Source: DAOVDI01 sp965373045
GTDB lineage: Bacteria; Acidobacteriota; Aminicenantia; Aminicenantales; Aminicenantaceae
DNA: 10,876 nucleotides
NCBI GenBank assembly: GCA_965373045.1
Contig: CBDVEQ010000085.1
Span: forward strand, 1 to 10,876
Direction: 5' to 3'
The stretch's first letter is position 1; every line of letters begins with the position of its first letter. The translations under genes and the position numbers were made by a program. Below, piece after piece: positions 6,791 to 10,876 of the stretch. A model generated the notes under the pieces. It saw only the letters and a list, made by a program, of their open reading frames with translations, was not told where the DNA came from and made no database searches.

Positions 6791-6799
6791 TGGCATAAT
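6791..6799 (+). promoter_or_regulatory. Candidate extended -10 promoter of the Fe-S ATPase operon
   Basis: TGGCATAAT is a TGn-extended -10 with a five-of-six match to TATAAT. The -35 position (6771-6776, CAAATT) is poor. Transcription would start near 6806, giving a leader of about 34 bases with the AGGAG at 6826-6830. The window shows no sigma54-type -24/-12 pair here. Confidence 0.4.
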
Positions 6800-6839
6800 T
6801 TAAACGGTAAGAATAATATTATTACAGGAGAAAAATAAA

Positions 6840-7064
6840 ATGATTAATTTCGGAAAAAATGAAAAACCAGGAGGAAGTCAGGGAATAGGCCGTGGCGGTG
6901 GAGGACGTGGTCGCAATAAAGGCGGCGCTTTTGGCCCGGGCGGTTTCTGTGTGTGTGCTAAATGCGGAGAAAAAGTTCCTCACGAGCGGGGCGTCAGATG
7001 TACTGAATTAAAATGTCCCAAATGCGGCAATACATTAGTAAGAGAAGAGTTATTGAGCGAATAA
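6840..7064 (+). CDS. Small glycine-rich, cysteine-rich (zinc-ribbon-like) protein
   Basis: A 74-residue protein in two parts. Residues 11-35 are a glycine/arginine-rich low-complexity stretch (GRGGGGRGRNKGG). Residues 36-64 hold six cysteines as FCVCAKCGEKVPH and LKCPKCGNT, i.e. C37, C39, C42, C54, C59 and C62. The paired CxxCG knuckles suggest a zinc ribbon or a small metal-cluster site. Small proteins of this type are commonly found beside Mrp/MinD-like Fe-S ATPases and NifX-like genes in anaerobes (recalled knowledge). AGGAG upstream supports the ATG. Its TAA is followed immediately by the ATG of the first ATPase, so it is the first gene of that operon. It may be a partner or metal donor for the ATPases (inference). 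Confidence 0.8.
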   Translation: MINFGKNEKPGGSQGIGRGGGGRGRNKGGAFGPGGFCVCAKCGEKVPHERGVRCTELKCPKCGNTLVREELLSE

Positions 7065-7931
7065 ATGAAAATCGCCATTGCCAGCGGAAAGGGCGGTACT
7101 GGAAAAACGACACTTGCAACAAACCTGGCTGCCTATCTGGCGGAAAAAGATAAAATCGTTTTAATCGATCTGGATGTTGAAGAACCCAATTCCGGATTGT
7201 TTATAAAAGGAAAATCTATTCACGAAGAAGATAAATATAAAATGATCCCGAAATGGGAAGAGGATGAATGCACACTCTGCAAGCTATGTCAGGAGGTATG
7301 CAACTTTCACGCCATAATACAACTGATCGATCAGATCATGGTTTTTCCCGAGCTGTGCCACAGCTGTTATGCCTGTTCTGAATTATGTCCCACATCGGCA
7401 CTGCCAATGAACCAGCAAAAAATGGGCGAAATGAAACATTATCAGAACGGCAATCTGTCTTTTGTGGAAAGCCGGCTGGATATCGGCCAGGAGCAGGCTG
7501 TGCCGTTAATTTCACAGACAAAAGATTATATTGATGAGCATTTCTCTGATGAGATAATCAAATTATACGATTCGCCTCCAGGGACTTCGTGCCCGGTGAT
7601 CGAGGCGACCAAGGATGCCGATTTTGTAATTCTTGTAACTGAGCCTACGCCTTTCGGACTGCACGATCTGAAACTGGCGGTTGATACCATGAAGCAGTTA
7701 AAAAAGAAATTTGGCGTTGTTATCAATCGCGATGGTATCGGCAATGATGATGTACTGGGCTATTGTCAAAAAGATAACATTCCTGTTCTGGCCAGAATAC
7801 TTAATGACCGCCGTATTGCCGAATTATATTCGCGTGGGGAGTTGATCTACCAAAATGTTCCAGAAGTAAAACATCAGCTAATAAAAATCAAGAACCATAT
7901 TCTTGAACTTAAAACCGGAGGCTCCGGATGA
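7065..7931 (+). CDS. MinD/Mrp-type P-loop ATPase with inserted 2[4Fe-4S] ferredoxin domain (first copy)
   Basis: A 288-residue cytoplasmic ATPase. The deviant Walker A is IASGKGGTGKTTLATNLA (G8-T16, with signature lysine K9), and the A-prime loop is IDLDVEEPNS (34-43). A ferredoxin insert follows at about 65-112 with two CxxCxxCxxxC motifs: C69, C72, C75, C79 and C98, C101, C104, C108, the last followed by P. Switch II is DSPPGTSCPV, with C176 after the usual PPG, and VLVTEPTPFGLHDL is the typical next block. This family includes ORP-complex ATPases of Desulfovibrio (DVU2103/2104 type) and relatives of Fe-S carrier Mrp/NBP35. It is thought to couple ATP hydrolysis to handling of metal clusters or to positioning. 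The ATG directly follows the preceding TAA, and the TGA overlaps the next start. CooC or nitrogenase-like maturases are alternatives, but those lack this insert. Confidence 0.9.
   Translation: MKIAIASGKGGTGKTTLATNLAAYLAEKDKIVLIDLDVEEPNSGLFIKGKSIHEEDKYKMIPKWEEDECTLCKLCQEVCNFHAIIQLIDQIMVFPELCHSCYACSELCPTSALPMNQQKMGEMKHYQNGNLSFVESRLDIGQEQAVPLISQTKDYIDEHFSDEIIKLYDSPPGTSCPVIEATKDADFVILVTEPTPFGLHDLKLAVDTMKQLKKKFGVVINRDGIGNDDVLGYCQKDNIPVLARILNDRRIAELYSRGELIYQNVPEVKHQLIKIKNHILELKTGGSG
7915..7927 (+). promoter_or_regulatory. Ribosome-binding site inside a short hairpin before the second ATPase
   Basis: CCGGAGGCTCCGG is a near-perfect inverted repeat (CCGGA, GGC loop, TCCGG) that ends directly against the ATG at 7928. 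The GGAGG Shine-Dalgarno lies within it. If it folds, initiation would be masked until ribosomes finishing the upstream gene open it, giving translational coupling and balanced output of the two ATPases (inference). Confidence 0.45.
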
Positions 7932-8821
7932 AGGAAATTGTTATTATCTCCGGAAAAGGAGGCACCGGAAAAACCTCCATAACCGCATCGTTTGCTTATT
8001 TGGGCGGAAAGGATATTGTAGTGGCAGACTGTGATGTAGATGCAGCTGATATGCATCTGCTTTTACAGCCTGATTTCGCAAAATCGGAAGATTTCTACAG
8101 CGGCTTTATCGCCAAAATCAATCAAGATGAATGTAATAAATGCGGAAAATGTGCTGATGTCTGCCGCTTTAACGCTATTCCGGTTATAGACGGCCAATAT
8201 ATAGTTGAACCTTTAAATTGTGAAGGATGCGGATACTGCCCCAGGGTCTGTCCCACAGATGCCATCATAATGGAAGAACAAAACGTGGGCCAATGGTATA
8301 TATCAACGACAAAAGCAGGAAATATGATGGTTCATGCGCGGCTTCGTATTGGTGCGGAAAATTCAGGCAAGCTGGTAGCCAGGGTAAAAAAAGAAGCTAA
8401 ACATATAGCAGAAAATACCCATAAGGATTATGTTGTGGTTGACGGGTCTCCCGGAATCGGCTGTCCTGTTGTATCTTCGTTATCCGGCGCCAATTTTGTG
8501 GTTTTGGTAACAGAACCCACTGTTTCCGGCCTGCACGACTTAAAACGGGCTTACCAGTTGGTAAAAAAATTCAATATCAAGGCCGGCTGTATTATTAATA
8601 AATTTGATCTTAACTTACATGTGTGTGAAGAAATTGAAGATTTTTTAAGAAAAGAAAGTATTGTTCATATATCCAACTTACCCTATGATGAAACATTTAC
8701 AAAGGCAATGACTGTTGGGCAAACCATTGTTGAATATGAAAATAATAATTTAAAAGCGATCATGACAAAAAGCTGGGAAAAAGTGAAAGAAACAACAAAT
8801 CCTGGAGGAAAGAAAAAGTGA
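7928..8821 (+). CDS. MinD/Mrp-type P-loop ATPase with inserted 2[4Fe-4S] ferredoxin domain (second copy)
   Basis: A 297-residue paralogue of the preceding gene. The Walker A is IISGKGGTGKTSITASFA (G9-S17), followed by ADCDVDAADMH, where the first copy has DVEEPNS. The ferredoxin insert reads CNKCGKCADVC and CEGCGYCPRVCPTDAI, with cysteines at C69, C72, C75, C79 and C98, C101, C104, C108, the very same residue numbers as in the first copy. Switch II is DGSPGIGCPVV with C179, then VLVTEPTVSGLHDL. The two ATPases probably act together, as a heterodimer or as a pair with different partners (inference). The start overlaps the previous stop (ATGA), and its own TGA overlaps the GTG of the next gene. 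The family is secure; the metallocluster or client is not known from sequence. Confidence 0.92.
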   Translation: MKEIVIISGKGGTGKTSITASFAYLGGKDIVVADCDVDAADMHLLLQPDFAKSEDFYSGFIAKINQDECNKCGKCADVCRFNAIPVIDGQYIVEPLNCEGCGYCPRVCPTDAIIMEEQNVGQWYISTTKAGNMMVHARLRIGAENSGKLVARVKKEAKHIAENTHKDYVVVDGSPGIGCPVVSSLSGANFVVLVTEPTVSGLHDLKRAYQLVKKFNIKAGCIINKFDLNLHVCEEIEDFLRKESIVHISNLPYDETFTKAMTVGQTIVEYENNNLKAIMTKSWEKVKETTNPGGKKK

Positions 8822-9156
8822 AAATAGCATTTACAACTAAAGGCACAGAGTGGGATTCCATGATGGACCCTCGTTTTGGAAGAACAGAATTTATCCTGGT
8901 ATATGACGACGAGAAAGATAGTTTTATTCATTGTGATAACAGGGCCATCGAAAACGTGGCTCACGGCGCCGGCCCTCAAACCGCACAGAAATTGTTTGAG
9001 CTTAATCCTGATGTCTTGATAACAGGTAACGGCCCTGGCGGAAATGCCGCATCTGTTTTGGAAAAAGCCGGTTTGAATATTTATATCGGCGCTGGGGAGA
9101 TGACAGTGAAAGAGGCTTTCAACGCTTATAAAAAAGATGAATTGAAGAAGTTATAA
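8818..9156 (+). CDS. NifX/NifB-like dinitrogenase iron-molybdenum cofactor-binding domain protein (orange-protein relative)
   Basis: A 112-residue single-domain protein of the PF02579 type (NifX, NafY, NifB C-terminal domain, ORP). Typical features are the MKIAFTTKG opening strand, the SMMDPRFGRTEFILVYD block (about residues 14-30), a VAHGAGPQTAQKL helix and DVLITGNGPGGNAASVLEKAG, followed by NIYIGAGEMTVKEAFNAY. These proteins bind metal clusters non-enzymatically; in Desulfovibrio the orange protein carries a Mo-Cu sulfide cluster. No nitrogenase genes are seen here, so an ORP-like function is more likely than nitrogenase cofactor assembly (inference). The GTG start (8818) overlaps the preceding TGA and has GGAGGAA upstream. 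It is the last gene in the operon. The similarity cannot distinguish which cluster, if any, it binds. Confidence 0.88.
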   Translation: MKIAFTTKGTEWDSMMDPRFGRTEFILVYDDEKDSFIHCDNRAIENVAHGAGPQTAQKLFELNPDVLITGNGPGGNAASVLEKAGLNIYIGAGEMTVKEAFNAYKKDELKKL

Positions 9157-9167
9157 AAAAGAGAAAA

Positions 9168-9212
9168 GAGTTTGTTGAGTTTATTGGGTTTGTTGTGTTC
9201 TTTGGGTTATTT
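9168..9212. repeat. Five degenerate 9-bp tandem repeats downstream of the ATPase operon
   Basis: Five consecutive 9-bp units start at 9168, 9177, 9186, 9195 and 9204 with consensus GNGTTTNTT. G1, G3, T4, T5, T8 and T9 are invariant in all five. The G/T-biased strand is the coding strand of the flanking genes. The array begins 12 bp after the NifX-like stop codon. It does not form a terminator stem. Confidence 0.65.
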
Positions 9213-9269
9213 TATATAAAACGCATTTATTGGCACTACAATAATTTGCAGTTAAAATAAAACTTTTTT

Positions 9270-9326
9270 ATGTCCAAAAAGAAAGAATCCATGATACAGG
9301 AGTTATGGGATTTTATAGGTTTTTAG
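9270..9326 (+). pseudogene. Possible stub of a DUF5989-like small membrane protein gene
   Basis: An 18-codon frame reads MSKKKESMIQELWDFIGF and stops at 9324-9326. It resembles the start of DUF5989 proteins (M-S-K-K-x-L-x-E-x-W-x-F-L, recalled), which normally continue into a charged WWLLP block and a membrane helix of about 50 residues; that part is absent here. It directly precedes the MFS transporter ATG (9328). This may be a truncated gene end from a past rearrangement, a short leader peptide, or chance. Confidence 0.3.
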
Positions 9327-9331
9327 GATGA
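9305..9331 (+). promoter_or_regulatory. Possible eight-codon leader ORF overlapping the MFS start
   Basis: ATG at 9305 encodes MGFYRFLG and ends with TGA at 9329-9331, overlapping the transporter ATG at 9328 as ATGA. AGGAG at 9298-9302 lies just two bases before its ATG, a suboptimal spacing. The transporter itself has only a weak AGG nearby, so coupled translation is conceivable. Confidence 0.25.
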
Positions 9332-10485
9332 AGAACCATTTTCAGAAGGGAAAAGTTATTACAATTTCTATGGGTCATTTATTTCATGACATCTACACTG
9401 CATTTCTTGCGCCAATGTTACCGCTGCTAATCAGCAAGTTGGGCATTTCATTATCAATGGCTGGTCTTTTAGATATTGTTAGAAAAATTCCGTCACTATT
9501 CAACCCGGTTATCGGACTGATAGCCGACAAAGTATGTGTTAAATATTTAGTAATATTAACACCCGGCATTACTGCGATATCTATGAGTTTACTAGGCAAT
9601 TCACCTTCGTATGCCATTTTATTTGTTTTGCTGTTTGTCACCGGAATTAGCTCAGCTCTGTTTCATGTGCCATCTCCTGTTATGATAAAACATTTTTCAG
9701 GCAACAAAGTAGGAACGGGAATGAGTTTTTTTATGTTCGGTGGTGAAATAGCAAGAACATTAGGCCCTTTATTAATTACCGCGGCACTTTCTCTTTGGGG
9801 ACTGGAAGGTTCTTATCGAGTTATGCCCATTGGAATAGCAGCATCGATCATTCTTTTTCTTAAACTAAAAGATATATCACCAATTAACAATAAAGAGAAC
9901 AACAGGGAACAGAAGGGCACGAAAGAAACTATTAAGGAACTTATTCCTTTTTTTGTTTCAATTGGAGGTTTTCAATTATTTAGAGCTGGAATGAAGGCGG
10001 CACTAACGCTTTATCTGCCGATATATTTAACCGGCAAAGGCAAATCATTATGGATGGCTGGAATTTCATTGTCAATATTACAGTTGTCAGGAGCTGTCAG
10101 TACTTTAGGGGCTGGATACATTTCTGATAAAATAAGCCATAGAAAAACACTTTATATTACTGCAATAGCAAGCCCATTACTAATGGGGGCTTTTATTATT
10201 TCAGGCAAAATCTTGATGGTCCCGTTCCTGATTTTAATGGGCTTTTTTTTATTTGCGTCAGGACCTGTAATATTGGCCCTGGTACAGGAGACGAACACTG
10301 AACGCCCGGCATTTATAAATGGTATTTATATGACAATAAGTTTTAGTATCAGTTCTCTGATGGTGCTTATTATCGGAATTTTAGGCGATAAGATCGGACT
10401 TGAATTAACATTTAAAATATGTGCGGCATTTGCAGTATTATCAATACCATTTGTATTCATGTTACCTATAAAACAAAAGGAATAA
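9328..10485 (+). CDS. MFS transporter, fosmidomycin-resistance (Fsr)-like
   Basis: A 385-residue membrane protein with about 12 hydrophobic segments: a first half (residues about 10-180), a polar loop of about 25 residues rich in K, E and N (SPINNKENNREQKGTKE), then a second half. Family signs are HLFHDIYTAFLAPMLPLL near residue 17, GLIADKVCVKYL after TM2, SSALFHVPSP near residues 106-115 (typically FHP in Fsr) and GGEIARTLGPLL. It probably exports a small amphipathic or phosphonate-like compound, but substrate cannot be inferred and fosmidomycin resistance is not implied. The DNA is visibly more A+T-rich than dgt-pepP, with many AT-ending codons, which may signal more recent acquisition. The start at 9328 overlaps a short upstream ORF; M15 is an alternative but would trim the first transmembrane segment. 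It appears to be a single-gene unit. Confidence 0.85.
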   Translation: MKNHFQKGKVITISMGHLFHDIYTAFLAPMLPLLISKLGISLSMAGLLDIVRKIPSLFNPVIGLIADKVCVKYLVILTPGITAISMSLLGNSPSYAILFVLLFVTGISSALFHVPSPVMIKHFSGNKVGTGMSFFMFGGEIARTLGPLLITAALSLWGLEGSYRVMPIGIAASIILFLKLKDISPINNKENNREQKGTKETIKELIPFFVSIGGFQLFRAGMKAALTLYLPIYLTGKGKSLWMAGISLSILQLSGAVSTLGAGYISDKISHRKTLYITAIASPLLMGAFIISGKILMVPFLILMGFFLFASGPVILALVQETNTERPAFINGIYMTISFSISSLMVLIIGILGDKIGLELTFKICAAFAVLSIPFVFMLPIKQKE

Positions 10486-10570
10486 CGAAATTTTTTCAAC
10501 ATGATCCGGAAAATATGTTAACAGTACTCTCATTACGAACGAATCGAATTAATATCATATGGAGGGAAAG

Positions 10571-10876
10571 GTGAAAACCTACCTTGATTGTTTGCCTTGT
10601 TTTATGAATCAGGCCTTGCGCGTTGGACGAATAGCAACAACCGACGAAAAAAAGATCAAAGAGCTTCTCGACAGCGTAGGCGCTATGATAAAGGATTTTT
10701 CTCTGGATGATACTCCTCCGGAAATGGGAAATATTATTTACCAGAAAATTAGAGAGATAACAGGCGTTAACGACCCTTATAAAAAAATTAAAGAGGCAAA
10801 TATTAACGAAGCCTTATCTCTATACCCTGAATTAAAAAAAATTGTACGGGAATCTGAAAACAGACTGCTTACGGCT
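10571..10876 (+). CDS. DUF89 (ARMT1-like) metal-dependent phosphatase, 5' part
   Basis: 102 codons to the right edge, with the C-terminal catalytic region outside the window. The start MKTYLDCLPCFMNQALR shows the DUF89 N-terminal motif D-C-x-P-C-F-x-x-Q (C7, C10, Q14), and the helical residues that follow (TTDEKKIKELL, PPEMGNIIYQKIREITG, NDPYKKIKEANINEAL) fit the family's helical N-terminal domain, including the DPY-K-K block. DUF89 enzymes are metal-dependent phosphatases thought to clear damaged or surplus phosphometabolites. The start is the GTG at 10571 with GGAGGG four bases ahead; an in-frame ATG at 10559 overlaps that site and lacks its own. The paired cysteines are typical of the bacterial and archaeal subgroup. 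An 85-bp spacer separates it from the transporter, so it may have its own promoter. Confidence 0.85.
   Translation, partial: MKTYLDCLPCFMNQALRVGRIATTDEKKIKELLDSVGAMIKDFSLDDTPPEMGNIIYQKIREITGVNDPYKKIKEANINEALSLYPELKKIVRESENRLLTA

Noticed and set aside
6791..6796. TGGCA upstream of the ATPase operon as a sigma54 -24 box, expected by analogy with ORP operons
   Set aside because: No GC dinucleotide lies at the -12 position. The same bases fit an extended -10 element better.
7874..8056. Short minus-strand frame over the ATPase junction
   Set aside because: No start signal or similarity; it overlaps both Walker A-containing genes.
8818..9156. NifX-like gene as part of a nitrogenase cluster
   Set aside because: No nifHDK, nifB or nifEN sequence is present in the window, and the neighbours fit the ORP-type gene set instead.
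9231..9250. Sigma54-like promoter: TGGCAC followed by TTGCA before the MFS gene
   Set aside because: The two elements match the -24 and -12 boxes, but nine bases separate them instead of five, so the required GG-GC spacing is wrong.
10486..10530. Possible terminator after the MFS gene (AACAT/ATGTT inverted repeat)
   Set aside because: The stem is only five A+T-rich pairs with a 12-base loop and has no following T-run.

Overview
The window looks like chromosomal DNA from a strict anaerobe, most likely a Desulfobacterota (deltaproteobacterial, sulfate-reducing or syntrophic) genome. This is inferred from gene content: ferredoxin-containing MinD/Mrp-type ATPases with a NifX-like 'orange protein' relative, a Tat-exported DUF362 protein beside a DUF6599-like protein, an Rrf2 regulator with a cysteine cluster, and an MTH1187-type thiamine-binding protein. 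No rRNA, tRNA, CRISPR array, transposase or phage gene was seen.

Layout. Bases 1-1143 (minus strand) hold the 5' part of a dGTPase-like HD hydrolase (dgt, running off the left edge). Ahead of it, in the same operon, is an unusual protein made of two tandem copies of a 3-hydroxyacyl-CoA-dehydrogenase C-terminal-like domain without a Rossmann domain. Divergently, 1268-1924 (plus) encodes the YggS/PLP-homeostasis protein. Its stop overlaps the stop of the convergent gene at 1916-2812 (minus), a Tat-signal DUF362 protein, which lies downstream of a secreted DUF6599-like protein (2832-3731, minus). At 3999-6535 (plus) is a three-gene operon: Rrf2-family regulator, MTH1187-family thiamine-binding protein (ATGA overlap) and a three-domain Xaa-Pro aminopeptidase with all five metal ligands in place.

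Bases 6840-9156 (plus) form the most distinctive unit: a glycine-rich Cys-rich mini-protein, two paralogous MinD-like ATPases each carrying an inserted 2[4Fe-4S] ferredoxin domain at the same residue numbers, and a small NifX/NifB-like protein. The genes abut or overlap by 4 bp. This resembles the anaerobe-specific orange-protein (ORP) gene set described in Desulfovibrio. The likely joint role is nucleotide-dependent handling of metal or Fe-S cofactors, possibly linked to cell division, but the exact function is not settled by sequence. After it come a visibly more A+T-rich MFS transporter of the fosmidomycin-resistance type (9328-10485) and the 5' end of a DUF89 metal-dependent phosphatase (10571 to the right edge).

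The intergenic DNA is informative. Degenerate short tandem repeats lie on both sides of the ATPase operon (8-bp units at 6721-6752, 9-bp units at 9168-9212). Two stubs look like the first codons of larger genes that are otherwise absent: an indolepyruvate-oxidoreductase-alpha-like stub at 3746-3823 (minus) and a DUF5989-like stub at 9270-9326 (plus).
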